The notes: generated from the sequence alone by a model not told the origin. Counted from the stretch's first letter, positions 8,616 to 17,536 are shown. The stretch is 64,000 bases of DNA from Acidobacteriaceae bacterium (GCA_030041435.1 JASHNW010000019.1:62001-126000); one strand, 5' to 3'. Program-made: numbers and translations.

Positions 8616-10208
8616 TCAGCGCTGCAGCAAATCCACCGGCGCATCCGCATCCGTCGCGCGGAAGTACGGCGCGAGGGATGGGTGCGTGCGCTCGACGGCG
8701 CGGTACATCTCCCAGGCGACGCGGCGGTAAGAGAAATGTCCCTGCGGCGCGGAGCGCAGCTCGGAGATGTAGAGCGCCTCGGCGAAATCCATCTTGAACA
8801 GCGCGCGATTCTTCGTGCCCAGCGGCAGGACGTACTGCGCGGTTGCCGACGCCTCCGGCGCGGACCCGGCTGCCAGCCTCGAAAACGCCGCGTGCGCCAA
8901 CCGGACCGTTTCTTCGTAGAGCGGCTGCACGCCGGCCTCCGCAAGGCCCTCGGGAATCGCGAACCCATGCGCCGGCGTGAAAGCCTGCAGCACCTGCACG
9001 CAGCGCCGGTGGCGATGCATATCGCGAAATCCGCCAATATCCATCAGGATGTCGAAGCGCAGGGCGTGACCCGAGGAGAATTCGCGCAGCAGCTCGTCGT
9101 GACGCCCGCGATGGCGCATTCCCAGAGCGACGATCTCATCGCGCTGCGCCGCGCTGAGCGCGCCCACGTGGCGGCGAATCTGCCGGTACGGATAGTGGCA
9201 GGCCCCATACAGCAGCGTCGTGGCGATCTCCACTTCCAGCGCCTCCGCGTCGCAAACCAGATCGACCAGCGGCGCTTCGTCGACCGCCTCGCCCTGCAGC
9301 AGCTCCGCGGCCGCCTGGCGCAACTCCTGGTGCGTGCGCATCCAGTACTCATTTTCCGCTGCATATTTCACCAGCGTGGGCGCGGTCTTCACCTCGCGGG
9401 TCAGCAGCGCTGCAGCCCGCTCCCCCAGCGCCGGATCGAGCGCGGCAATGTCTTTCTGCAGCGCCGCGAAATCGGCGCCGTGCACGTTCCACGCGGCTCC
9501 GGAAGCTGCCGCCTGCAGCTTTTCTCCAAGCTGGCGCACTTCGGCTACCGGGCTCGATAGCAGCCGAGAAATCTGCGTCTCCAGCGTGCGCGCGTTCACG
9601 ATCTGCCCCAGCGAGGTGTTGGTGGCCAGCGGCAGCAAATAGCGCGCCACGTCGAAGGCGCGCGCGCGGAGGGTGCGCTCGTACGCCTCCTGCTTCATTT
9701 CGTCGGGCTTGCGCACCTGGTCTTTGAGCGAGGCGAAAACCGTCTCGAAGACCGCGTGATATTGCGTAAACAGATTTTCTATCGTCTCGCGATAGATTGC
9801 CGCCGATTCCGCATCCGCACCGAAGTCCGGCATGTACCAGCTGCTCTTGCGGAAGTTCTGATAGCGCGTGGAGCGTTCCTGGCCGTCCCACCGCTGCTCG
9901 TCGACCAGCACGATGGCCGCCAGCAGCGAGAGCCGCTCGATGGCGAAGGCAACGTGCGCCAGGTCCGCAATGGACCGGTGCCCGTACTGGAAGTAGAACG
10001 TGTTCAGGAACTGCTCCGCCCGCTGGCTGCTGATTTCGCGCAGCGATTCCTTCATCGACAGTGACGAGCGCGAGTACTTCGCCATGGCGTAGGCCAGCAC
10101 CTCGGGGTCGGCGCCGTGCACGGCGAAGACCTCGGTCTGGTTGTTGCGGGTTTCGGGGGTAACTGGCGGATCCAGCCGGGCAACCGGCGTCTCGGTCATC
10201 GAGGACAT
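8616..10208 (-). CDS. Tandem ThyX-like (FAD-dependent thymidylate synthase-related) protein
   Basis: The 530-residue product is twice the usual ThyX length. The first half has YGHRSI at about 75-80 and QERSTRY at 110-116, resembling the end of the ThyX signature RHRxxSxNExSxRY. The second half has MHRHRR near 395-400, resembling its beginning, but lacks the SxRY part. ThyX makes dTMP from dUMP using FAD, NADPH and methylene-tetrahydrofolate. Neither half has a complete signature, so it may be a divergent synthase with a composite site or have another flavin function. ATG 10208 (or 10199) is chosen; the upstream in-frame extension runs into the divergent neighbour. Confidence 0.75.
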   Translation of the reverse strand: MSSMTETPVARLDPPVTPETRNNQTEVFAVHGADPEVLAYAMAKYSRSSLSMKESLREISSQRAEQFLNTFYFQYGHRSIADLAHVAFAIERLSLLAAIVLVDEQRWDGQERSTRYQNFRKSSWYMPDFGADAESAAIYRETIENLFTQYHAVFETVFASLKDQVRKPDEMKQEAYERTLRARAFDVARYLLPLATNTSLGQIVNARTLETQISRLLSSPVAEVRQLGEKLQAAASGAAWNVHGADFAALQKDIAALDPALGERAAALLTREVKTAPTLVKYAAENEYWMRTHQELRQAAAELLQGEAVDEAPLVDLVCDAEALEVEIATTLLYGACHYPYRQIRRHVGALSAAQRDEIVALGMRHRGRHDELLREFSSGHALRFDILMDIGGFRDMHRHRRCVQVLQAFTPAHGFAIPEGLAEAGVQPLYEETVRLAHAAFSRLAAGSAPEASATAQYVLPLGTKNRALFKMDFAEALYISELRSAPQGHFSYRRVAWEMYRAVERTHPSLAPYFRATDADAPVDLLQR

Positions 10209-10346
10209 GCTGGAATCGTAAACCCAAAACCTCAGGATTTCCTGGCCGGCGCCGGTACCCAGGTGTGATATGTCTGAAAAGAAAACACGAGTACTATGGG
10301 GAGTGTTTTGTTCGAGAAGTTTCGCACGGAAGTCCGTCCCTGATCG

Positions 10347-11138
10347 ATGAACAGGATCCTTGCAACGACGGAACACCGCCCGTGGCCCCTGCCCAAGTCG
10401 CCGTGGGTGATGACCCAGCGGTGGAACGACCTGCTGTTTGCGCACTGGCCGGTGCCGGCCAGCGACCTGACCCACCTTCTGCCTGAAGAGCTCGCCGTGG
10501 ACACCTTCGACGGCTCAGCCTGGGTGGGCGTGGTGCCGTTCTGGATGGACCAGATTCGCTTTCGCATCCTGCCGCCCATCCCCGGGGCGCGGCGCTTTGC
10601 CGAGCTCAACCTGCGCACCTATGTGCGCGACCGCCACTCCAACCAGCCGGGCGTCTACTTTTTCTCGCTCGACGCGGCCAATCCGTTTGCGGTCTCTGCC
10701 GCGCGCCTGTTCTTCCACCTGCCCTACTACTGGGCGCACATGAAGATCGACCTGAGCCAGGAGCGGGAGATCCGCTACAGCAGCGAACGGCTGATCAGCC
10801 GGCCGCGCGCCAATTTCCGCGCCCGCTATCGCAGTCTGGGCCAGCCCTGCACCAAAGGCGGCATGGAGAGCTTCCTCACCGAACGCTACGCGCTGTTCAC
10901 GGGGGGCAAGCGCGGCGTCGAACGCGTCAACATCCACCATCTGCCCTGGCCGCTGGAGCTCGCCGAGGCCGAATTCGAGCTGAACGATCTGCCTCAGGCG
11001 CACGGCATCCGCCTGCCGGACACCAAACCCCTGCTGCAGTACAGCCGCGAGCTGGTGGTCTACATCTGGGCCGTAGAGCCGTTGCCCTCGCGCGCTGCGC
11101 GCCGCGCCGCAGAGCCCGTGCCGGCGCCGGGCGCGTAG
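10347..11138 (+). CDS. DUF2071 (YqjF-like) family protein
   Basis: A 263-residue soluble protein that matches the DUF2071/YqjF family pattern: an N-terminal WND...FAHWPV segment, the WVGVVPF strand, an ELNLRTYV stretch and GVYFFSLDA. Family function is unknown; the fold resembles acetoacetate decarboxylase. It is transcribed divergently from the ThyX-like gene across a 138-base gap. The C-terminus is Arg/Ala/Pro-rich and probably disordered. Confidence 0.85.
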   Translation: MNRILATTEHRPWPLPKSPWVMTQRWNDLLFAHWPVPASDLTHLLPEELAVDTFDGSAWVGVVPFWMDQIRFRILPPIPGARRFAELNLRTYVRDRHSNQPGVYFFSLDAANPFAVSAARLFFHLPYYWAHMKIDLSQEREIRYSSERLISRPRANFRARYRSLGQPCTKGGMESFLTERYALFTGGKRGVERVNIHHLPWPLELAEAEFELNDLPQAHGIRLPDTKPLLQYSRELVVYIWAVEPLPSRAARRAAEPVPAPGA

Positions 11139-11170
11139 AACCGGGAACAGGTTGCAGGCAACGGCGTGTG

Positions 11171-11815
11171 TCAGACCGCGGGGGCGTCCGCCCTTTTGCG
11201 CCGTGGCAGCCGCGGAGCCGCCGCGTAATTCAACTGCACGGCAAAGATGAAGGCCACGCTCCACAGCGATCCGAAGACGCACAGCGCCGCGCCAACCGCG
11301 TAGAGGATCTGCGCAATGAAGACGCGGCGGCAGATGGCGGCGCGAATCTCCGGCGGCGTTTCCGCCCGGATCATGTCGTGGCGCGATACATATTTCCAGC
11401 TCGTATAGAGCAGTACGCCCGGCAGAAGGATGTTGAACCAGTACACCAGCACCGCCGCGCGGTAGTGGAAGAACAGCGCCAGCAGCTTCGTGGAAAACGG
11501 CATCAGCGTGATGGTGAACAGAAACGCGAGATGGATCCACGTGAGGTCGCGATCGCTGCGCTCGATGTAGTTCAGCTGCGTCTGCTGGCCGTTCCAGAAG
11601 ATGCCGAGCGTCAGGAAGCCCGTCAGATACATGAGCAGGTTGGGCGCCAGCTTCGCCAGCCCGCGCCACAGATCGTGCTCGGAGTGAACCGCGCCCGCGG
11701 CAGGCAATGCCAGATCGAGCACCAGCACCGTCATTGCAAACGCGAAAACGCCGTCGCTGAGGGCGCTCAGGCGATCGAGATTCTGGTTTGCGATGCGGTT
11801 GTAGAGCGTGGGCAT
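11171..11815 (-). CDS. TMEM175-like (DUF1211) potassium channel protein
   Basis: A 214-residue protein with about six hydrophobic segments. Residues 15-29 contain the family signature RLSALSDGVFAFAMT, i.e. the R-x3-FSD-x3-A-x3-T type helix 1 that lines the pore in bacterial TMEM175 homologues. These form tetrameric, leaky potassium channels. ATG 11815 is chosen because the signature normally lies within the first 20 residues. It is convergent with the DUF2071 gene and has no obvious operon partner. Confidence 0.88.
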   Translation of the reverse strand: MPTLYNRIANQNLDRLSALSDGVFAFAMTVLVLDLALPAAGAVHSEHDLWRGLAKLAPNLLMYLTGFLTLGIFWNGQQTQLNYIERSDRDLTWIHLAFLFTITLMPFSTKLLALFFHYRAAVLVYWFNILLPGVLLYTSWKYVSRHDMIRAETPPEIRAAICRRVFIAQILYAVGAALCVFGSLWSVAFIFAVQLNYAAAPRLPRRKRADAPAV

Positions 11816-11944
11816 GGGCAACAGAGTACAGCGAGCGGGAACGACGCGCATCCGATCCGGCCCAGGCGCGACTCGAAGACACGAGGAATGCCTGCCGGAC
11901 TTTGGCCGGTTGGCGGCATCCGTTTCAAATTCCGAGCATTGTGC

Positions 11945-12241
11945 TCAGACGCGCTCCTGCCAGCGTTGGGGGTCGCGGCTGGCATGGAAACAGGCGATTA
12001 CCAGCAGGGTGCGGTCGTCCTCGATAACGAAAAACAATGAGTATGGAAACTGCCGCAGGAGAGCCCGTCGTATGTTTCTGAGGACAACGGGAAACTGCCG
12101 CGGATTCTCTCTCATGCGCTCGGTAAGAGCGTCAATCGCAGCGCGAAAACGCCGCCCAAGTCCCGTGCCTTCGGCTTCATACCAGTCCTGCGCTTCGATC
12201 AATTCCCGCCGCGCGGCCTGAGTGAAAACAGCAGAGAACAC
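11945..12241 (-). CDS. RelE/ParE-family toxin
   Basis: The 98-residue product has the ParE pattern: an N-terminal strand, the helical RRELIEAQDWYE segment, then RRALLRQFPYSLFFVIEDD and a final VIACFHASRDPQRW. Such proteins block gyrase or cleave mRNA. I start it at GTG 12241, which shares one base with the antitoxin stop TAG; ATG 12283 is an alternative that would overlap the antitoxin by 43 bases. It pairs with the upstream addiction-module gene. Confidence 0.85.
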   Translation of the reverse strand: MFSAVFTQAARRELIEAQDWYEAEGTGLGRRFRAAIDALTERMRENPRQFPVVLRNIRRALLRQFPYSLFFVIEDDRTLLVIACFHASRDPQRWQERV

Positions 12242-12459
12242 TACGGGCAACGCCGTTCCAACTCGGACTTCAATGCAGCCCACGTAATGCCGTCGCGGCG
12301 ATCCAGATCAAGAGAGCCGAGACGGCGCTCAAGCTCGGTCTGCTGCGCGGGGGTCAGCGGGATGTGATCGTGATCGAGGCTATCCCAAAGCTGCTCGATG
12401 AGGGCCAGACGCTCCGGTGGCGTCAAACGGACAATCTCTTCGGGCGTCAGCTTTTCCAT
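12241..12459 (-). CDS. Addiction-module antitoxin component (TIGR02574-like)
   Basis: A 72-residue acidic helical protein with the typical arrangement: LTPEEIVRL, PPERLALIEQLWDSL, then LTPAQQTELERRL and a C-terminal WAALKSELER. These partner ParE/RelE-type toxins, as the downstream overlapping gene confirms. ATG 12459 lies 66 bases from the divergent fabG start, so both promoters share a short intergenic region. Confidence 0.87.
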   Translation of the reverse strand: MEKLTPEEIVRLTPPERLALIEQLWDSLDHDHIPLTPAQQTELERRLGSLDLDRRDGITWAALKSELERRCP

Positions 12460-12525
12460 ACGGTGAGGATACGGAACCACGCCCGGTTGCTGCAAGCAGC
12501 GCCGCCGCTGCGATAGGCTGATGGC

Positions 12526-13272
12526 ATGTCCACACTTCAGGGAAGAACTGCGCTGGTGACCGGAGCCTCGCAGGGCATTGGACGCGCGTGCGCCCTGGCC
12601 CTGGCCCTGGCCGGCGCCCGCGTGGCTTTGGCCGCACGCAATGAAGCCAAACTGAACGAAGCTGCCGCCGAGATCGCCGGCGCCGGCGGCAGCGCAGCCG
12701 TCTTCACCCTCGATATCGCGAGCGAAGACTCGATCAAGGCCTGCGCCAAAGCTGCCATCGCCCACTACGGCAGCATCGAAATCCTGGTGAACAACGCCGG
12801 CATCACCCGCGACACGCTCACCCTGCGCATGAAGCGCGCGGACTGGGACGACGTGCTGCACACCAACCTCACCGGCACATTCCTGATGACCCAGGCGCTG
12901 CTGAGCCCCATGCTCAAGGCGCGCTGGGGACGCATTATCAACATCTCCAGCGTGGTGGGCGAAACCGGTCAGGCCGGCCAGGCAAACTACGCAGCCAGCA
13001 AGGCGGGGCTCATTGGGCTGACAAAGTCGCTGGCGCGCGAACTGGCTTCGCGCAACATCACCGCCAACGCCATCGCGCCCGGCTACATCGAAACCGCGAT
13101 GACCGCGGTGCTCGACGACAAGCAGCGCGAGGCCATGCTGGCGCAGATTCCCCTGGGCCGCGCCGGCACGGACGCAGAGATCGCCGCTGCCGTGCGCTTC
13201 CTCGCCTCCGAAGACGCCGCCTACATCACCGGTCACGTGCTCGACGTGAACGGCGGCATGTATATGGGGTGA
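12526..13272 (+). CDS. fabG: 3-oxoacyl-ACP reductase, FabG type
   Basis: A 248-residue SDR enzyme of the FabG kind, reducing 3-oxoacyl-ACP with NADPH in fatty acid elongation. The cofactor motif GASQGIG is at 13-19, NNAG at 89-92, and the complete catalytic set is Ser142, Tyr155 and Lys159, followed by the PGYIETAMT segment typical of FabG. It is intact in every position that the SDR at 367-1155 has lost. A heptamer repeat array begins a few bases after its stop. Confidence 0.9.
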   Translation: MSTLQGRTALVTGASQGIGRACALALALAGARVALAARNEAKLNEAAAEIAGAGGSAAVFTLDIASEDSIKACAKAAIAHYGSIEILVNNAGITRDTLTLRMKRADWDDVLHTNLTGTFLMTQALLSPMLKARWGRIINISSVVGETGQAGQANYAASKAGLIGLTKSLARELASRNITANAIAPGYIETAMTAVLDDKQREAMLAQIPLGRAGTDAEIAAAVRFLASEDAAYITGHVLDVNGGMYMG

Positions 13273-13276
13273 GGAC

Positions 13277-13318
13277 AGCAGTCAGTGGTTAGCGGATAGC
13301 AGTTAGCGGTTGGCGATC
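13277..13318 (+). repeat. Heptanucleotide repeat array, six units
   Basis: Six contiguous 7-base units: AGCAGTC, AGTGGTT, AGCGGAT, AGCAGTT, AGCGGTT, GGCGATC. It starts five bases after the fabG stop. AGCGGAT is the exact reverse complement of the unit ATCCGCT repeated at 15493-15548, so the two arrays are inverted and enclose nnr and tsaE. Confidence 0.75.
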
Positions 13319-13405
13319 AGAACGGTCGGCCGATGAAGCCGTGTTCCGAAACGCGACGGGCGCCGGGCGCGCTTCCCGCACGCATGAACTACCATCCAAT
13401 TTGTG

Positions 13406-15007
13406 ATGAAAATTCTCACCGCTGCCGAGATGCGCACCGTCGATCGCGTGACGACCGAGCGATTCGGCGTTCCTTCGCTGGACCTGATGCGCAATGCGGG
13501 CCGCGCCGTCGCCGCGTTTGTGCTGCGGGAGTATCCGGAGCAGCAGCACATTTGCGTGCTGTGCGGCAAAGGCAACAATGGAGGCGATGGGTTCGTGGCC
13601 GCGCGCGAACTCGACGCAGCCGGACGTAAGGTGCGTGTCCTGCTGCTCGGTTATCCCGCCGATCTGAAGGGCGACGCGAAGGCTGCCTTTGAGGAGATGA
13701 CCCTGGCGCCGGTGCTCGCGGCGGACGAAGCAGCCCTTGCCTCGCCGGAGATCCAGACGCTTCTCCGCTCCTCCGACCTCCTCCTCGACGCCGTCGTCGG
13801 CACCGGCTTCCAGCCGCCTCTGCGCGGCGTCGCCGCTGCGCTGCGCGACCAGGTGAACGCCCTCACCTCGCCGGTGGTCGCTGTCGATCTGCCCTCCGGC
13901 TGGGATGCGGACTCGCGCGATTTCTCTGTCGAGGGTGCCTTTCGCGCCAACGCGGTCGTCACCTTCACCGCACCGAAGCTCGCCCACGTCAGCGGCAATC
14001 TAACCGGCAGCGCTACGGGGCCAATCGTCGTCGCCCCCATCGGATCACCCGATGAAGCCATCGAATCCGCGACCGGCCTCACCTGGGCGGGTTCTTCCAG
14101 GTTCATCGCGGAGCAGCCACGCACGCCCGACGCCAACAAAGGCCTGTACGGCCACATGCTGGTGGTCGGCGGCAGCCCCGGCAAATCCGGCGCACCGGCC
14201 ATGGCCTCGCTGGCCGCGCTGCGCGCCGGAGCCGGCCTCGTCACCGCGGCTGTGCCGGAATCGATTCTCGCCTCCGTCGCCGCCATCACGCCCGAGCTGA
14301 TGACCCTCCCGGCGCAGGAAGGCGCCAGCGGCGAAGCAGCCGCGTCGAATCTCGATCCGGAGCGGTTGAAAACGCTGACGGCCCGCGCGACGGTGCTCGC
14401 CCTGGGACCGGGGATGGGCACCGAGCCGGAACAATTTGTCCTCGGCCTGATCGAAAAGACGAGCCTGCCGCTGGTCGTCGATGCCGACGCGCTCAACATA
14501 CTCGCTAAACATCCTGACAAGATCGACGGCCGCAAGCGCACCCTGGTCCTGACGCCGCATCCCGGCGAAATGGCGCGCCTCGCCGGCATCGGCACCAAAG
14601 AAGTCCAGGCCAACCGCGAGCCCCTGGCGCGCTCCTTCGCCACAAAACACAATGTGACGCTTGTATTAAAAGGCTGGCGCACTCTCATCGCCCACCCGGA
14701 CGGCCGCATCGCAGTCAATACCACCGGCAATCCCGGTATGGCGAAAGGCGGCAGCGGCGACATCCTCACCGGCATTGTTGCGGCCATGCTGGCGCAGTAT
14801 CCCGATCGTCCCGCCGAGGCCGTCGAGGCCGCTGTCTACCTCCACGGCCTGGCCGCCGACTTCGCGCTGCGCGAGCAGGACGAGCATACCCTGCTGGCCA
14901 CCGACACCGTCGATCGTCTTTTTCGTGCTTTTCTCTTTCGCGCGCGGGACAAAGCGGGATATGTTTGGTTGGAGGGAATTCCATCCTCCGCGGCGAGGTG
15001 CAAATGA
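13406..15007 (+). CDS. nnr: Bifunctional NAD(P)H-hydrate epimerase/dehydratase
   Basis: A metabolite-repair enzyme: the N-terminal YjeF domain epimerises damaged NAD(P)HX and the C-terminal ribokinase-like domain dehydrates the S form using ADP. The epimerase domain shows GKGNNGGDGF near residue 55 and a VDLPSGWD segment. The dehydratase domain starts near 220 and has LTPHPGEMARL and NPGMAKGGSGDILTG. Length (533) matches bacterial fusions. ATG 13406 is preferred to GTG 13403, which is in frame one codon earlier. It overlaps tsaE by ATGA, a pairing common in bacteria. Confidence 0.95.
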   Translation: MKILTAAEMRTVDRVTTERFGVPSLDLMRNAGRAVAAFVLREYPEQQHICVLCGKGNNGGDGFVAARELDAAGRKVRVLLLGYPADLKGDAKAAFEEMTLAPVLAADEAALASPEIQTLLRSSDLLLDAVVGTGFQPPLRGVAAALRDQVNALTSPVVAVDLPSGWDADSRDFSVEGAFRANAVVTFTAPKLAHVSGNLTGSATGPIVVAPIGSPDEAIESATGLTWAGSSRFIAEQPRTPDANKGLYGHMLVVGGSPGKSGAPAMASLAALRAGAGLVTAAVPESILASVAAITPELMTLPAQEGASGEAAASNLDPERLKTLTARATVLALGPGMGTEPEQFVLGLIEKTSLPLVVDADALNILAKHPDKIDGRKRTLVLTPHPGEMARLAGIGTKEVQANREPLARSFATKHNVTLVLKGWRTLIAHPDGRIAVNTTGNPGMAKGGSGDILTGIVAAMLAQYPDRPAEAVEAAVYLHGLAADFALREQDEHTLLATDTVDRLFRAFLFRARDKAGYVWLEGIPSSAARCK

Positions 15008-15480
15008 CGCAGACGGCGGAAGTGAAGATACACCAGTTCGAGAGCCACAGCGCCAAAGAGACCATTGCCGCGGGTCACAGCATCGTGGAGCTGCTGACTC
15101 CCCCGAAATTCCTCATCCTGCGCGGCGATCTGGGCGCAGGCAAGACCACGCTGGTGAAGGGCATCGCCGAAGCGCTCGATGCCGCCGAGCCCGACGAGGT
15201 CACCAGCCCCACCTTCACGCTCATCCACGAGTATGAAGGCACGCGCACGGTCGGCGGGCGCGAGACCCCGGTGATGCTCTATCACCTCGACCTCTACCGC
15301 ATCCAGAACGAGCGCCAGCTCGATTCGCTCGGGCTCGAAGAGCTGTCCGGGCCCGACAGCATCGTTCTCGTGGAGTGGGGCGAGAAATTTCCCAGCGTCC
15401 TCCGCCGCAGCCAGGGTGAGATTGAGATGCGCACCACCGGCGGCGACTCGCGCAGCATCGTCCTCACGCTGAAAGACTGA
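15004..15480 (+). CDS. tsaE: tRNA threonylcarbamoyladenosine biosynthesis ATPase TsaE
   Basis: The ATPase partner of the TsaB-TsaD complex in t6A37 tRNA modification. The 158-residue product has Walker A GDLGAGKT at 41-48, the TSPTFTL segment and LYHLDLYR, then EWGEK near the C-terminus, all TsaE hallmarks. The ATG overlaps the nnr stop (ATGA), so translation is coupled. The other t6A genes are not in the window. Confidence 0.96.
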   Translation: MTQTAEVKIHQFESHSAKETIAAGHSIVELLTPPKFLILRGDLGAGKTTLVKGIAEALDAAEPDEVTSPTFTLIHEYEGTRTVGGRETPVMLYHLDLYRIQNERQLDSLGLEELSGPDSIVLVEWGEKFPSVLRRSQGEIEMRTTGGDSRSIVLTLKD

Positions 15481-15492
15481 GCCGCTCGCCAG

Positions 15493-15548
15493 ATTCGCTA
15501 CCGGCTACTCGGTATCCGCTATCGGCTGTCCGCTATCCGCTATCCGCT
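15493..15548 (+). repeat. Heptanucleotide repeat array, eight units
   Basis: Eight contiguous 7-base units with consensus ATCCGCT: ATTCGCT, ACCGGCT, ACTCGGT, ATCCGCT, ATCGGCT, GTCCGCT, ATCCGCT, ATCCGCT. It starts 12 bases after the tsaE stop and overlaps the TAG stop of the convergent MscS-like gene (15547-15549). It is inverted relative to the array at 13277-13318. Confidence 0.85.
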
Positions 15549-16251
15549 AAAAATGGTGGATGCGTTCGGGCTGCTGCACCTCGACCGGACGCGCAGCTTC
15601 GCGTTCGAGCGACCGGCTCACCAGGTCGCGCGAGCCGAGTCCCACTGCCAGAGCCAGCGCCAGAACGATGCCTCCGAACAGAATCCCAAACCCCAGCTCA
15701 ACGATTTCGCCCCCCAGCGCCAGGTGATCGAGCACCATCGCCCCGGTCAGCACCAGGATCATCCAGCGCACGCCCATGCTGAGCAGGCGCGCATAGCTCA
15801 GGTTAAGATTCACGCCCGTGATCAGCACGCTGCGCGAGGCGAAGCGCGCCAGCACGTTGCCGGCCAGCAGCAGCACCACCGCGCCAATGACGCGCGGAAC
15901 GTAGGCCAGAACCCACCCCGAGACAATGTGTTCCGAAGTGCCCGCCTCGAAGGCCGACGCGCCGACAATGATTCCAGCAATCGCCCAGAACCAGAAGACG
16001 ATGCGCGCCACCAGCAGTGTCGGCGTAATCCGCGGCGTCCACTCCGCAATCGCACTCGCGCCGCGGCTCATTCGCTCGTCGAAGCGCAGAGCATTGAGAA
16101 TCCAGCGCACCAGCATGGCCAGCACCCACCCCACGAGAAGAAAGAACAGGAAGGCGACAATGAACGCGAGGATGCCGGGAAGCAGCGTGGCAATCTTGTT
16201 CATCACGCGCCCCATCGACGAATGCAGCGATTGTTCGACCTGTTGCCACAT
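15547..16251 (-). CDS. Small MscS-related membrane protein (CmpX-like, TM-helix repeats)
   Basis: The 234-residue protein has about five hydrophobic helices: 22-50, 80-100, 115-140, 155-175 and 188-208. The Gly/Ala-patterned helices and the ending LALALAVGLGSRDLVSR resemble the conserved TM-helix repeat of mechanosensitive-channel relatives. The cytoplasmic beta domain of true MscS is missing, so channel activity is inferred only. It is the last gene of the glgE-treS operon (19-base gap upstream), fitting a role in osmotic or turgor control. Its stop codon lies in a heptamer repeat. Confidence 0.75.
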   Translation of the reverse strand: MWQQVEQSLHSSMGRVMNKIATLLPGILAFIVAFLFFLLVGWVLAMLVRWILNALRFDERMSRGASAIAEWTPRITPTLLVARIVFWFWAIAGIIVGASAFEAGTSEHIVSGWVLAYVPRVIGAVVLLLAGNVLARFASRSVLITGVNLNLSYARLLSMGVRWMILVLTGAMVLDHLALGGEIVELGFGILFGGIVLALALAVGLGSRDLVSRSLEREAARPVEVQQPERIHHF

Positions 16252-16270
16252 AATGCTTCTCCTTCTCTTC

Positions 16271-17515
16271 CTAAGGATTGAAGCGGTCCGGCCATCTCCA
16301 GCGAGACAGCAGATACGGCTTCTTTTCTTCCCAGGCGCGGGCGAATTGCTCCAGGCGCTGCTCCGCGGCGGCGCGTGTCAGGCTGGAGACCTCGCGCACG
16401 TACGAGGCCGCCCAGCCCAGATAAAGCGGCGTCAGCGCGCCCAGCAGATGCACGCGGCTGATGGTGCGCAGCCGCCACGCGAGCGCAAAATCGTACACGA
16501 TGCACGCCCAAAGATCGTCGGGAATGCGAAACTGTTCCGGCCCCAGGCGCGTAAGCCGCCGCAGATCGAGCATGGTATTCGGCGGCAGCAGCAGTCGCCA
16601 CACCTCATCGAGGTTCTTCGATCCCAGCAGGAATGAGTCCAGCATGGGCCGCCCGTCGATCGCCTCGCCATCGGCCTCATCGGCCGGTGCGCTGCCCCAC
16701 ATTGGAACCGGCTGCGACCCGCGCACGCGTTGCCAGTGCGCAGCACTCGACTCCATCTCCTGAAACAGTGAGCCCGCCAGTTGTCCCAGCACCGCGCTTA
16801 GTTCCAGGCCCGCCGTGGCCACCTGATGATGCACGTCGATGTGTACCTGCCCGATGGCGGCCTGCGGCGATGCAGTGGCCGCCGCGGCGACCGGCCACAG
16901 CAGCGAGTCGGCGGCGTGGCTGCCCGGCTCGCTCTGCGCCAGGGGCGCGCACATGGCTCCGGACGCGGCGAAGTCAAACGTGATGGGATAGCGAATCCGC
17001 CTCCCGTAGAGCGCCCGGCTGAGCGGCGAAAGGATGCCGCTGTTGAGCAGGCCGTCGTATTTGCCCGCAGGATAAACCGGCATGGCCAGCGCGCACTGCC
17101 TGTCCAGAATGGCGTAGGCGAACAACTGGATGACCGACGCCTGCAGTGCAGCCAGATCGGGCCCAACCACGATGCAGGCCCGCGCGTTCAGCGATGCCGC
17201 CAGCGCCAGCACAGCGCGCTGATTCGCCGATATCCCCGACCAGAATTCGGCCCCGCTGTGCGGCGGCGCAAACGGCAGGAAGGTAACCGCAGCCTCGCCG
17301 CCCGAACCGGCGCCGTCCGCGGACGCCTCCGCCGCCTGTCCGGGCCAGGCAAAGACGATCCGCAGGGAACCCGAGCCCAGTTCCTCCACCACCTTCGCTG
17401 CGCGCGAGCGCAGTTCTTCCGGCGTGACCGTCCCGGCTACACCCACCACGATGTCCGCCGAGCCCGCCCGCTCCGCCAGCTGTTTGGTCTCTTCTGTGAA
17501 CTCGATGCCTGCCAT
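16271..17515 (-). CDS. GT81-like glycosyltransferase relative (glucosyl/mannosylglycerate synthase-like)
   Basis: A 414-residue protein. The segment KYDGLLNSGILSPLSRALYG (about 152-171) and the following RIRYPITFDFAAS match, by memory, the acceptor-side segment of GpgS/mannosylglycerate-synthase-type GT-A enzymes. The N-terminal strand ADIVVGVAG also fits. The usual DxD metal site appears as GPDL near residue 124, so one Asp seems lost. Such enzymes make the compatible solutes glucosyl- or mannosylglycerate. Position between treS and an MscS-like gene supports an osmolyte role, but activity is doubtful given the changed DxD. A function unrelated to solute synthesis is possible. Confidence 0.5.
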   Translation of the reverse strand: MAGIEFTEETKQLAERAGSADIVVGVAGTVTPEELRSRAAKVVEELGSGSLRIVFAWPGQAAEASADGAGSGGEAAVTFLPFAPPHSGAEFWSGISANQRAVLALAASLNARACIVVGPDLAALQASVIQLFAYAILDRQCALAMPVYPAGKYDGLLNSGILSPLSRALYGRRIRYPITFDFAASGAMCAPLAQSEPGSHAADSLLWPVAAAATASPQAAIGQVHIDVHHQVATAGLELSAVLGQLAGSLFQEMESSAAHWQRVRGSQPVPMWGSAPADEADGEAIDGRPMLDSFLLGSKNLDEVWRLLLPPNTMLDLRRLTRLGPEQFRIPDDLWACIVYDFALAWRLRTISRVHLLGALTPLYLGWAASYVREVSSLTRAAAEQRLEQFARAWEEKKPYLLSRWRWPDRFNP

Positions 17516-17536
17516 CCGGTCGCCTTTTTCCTTTCG

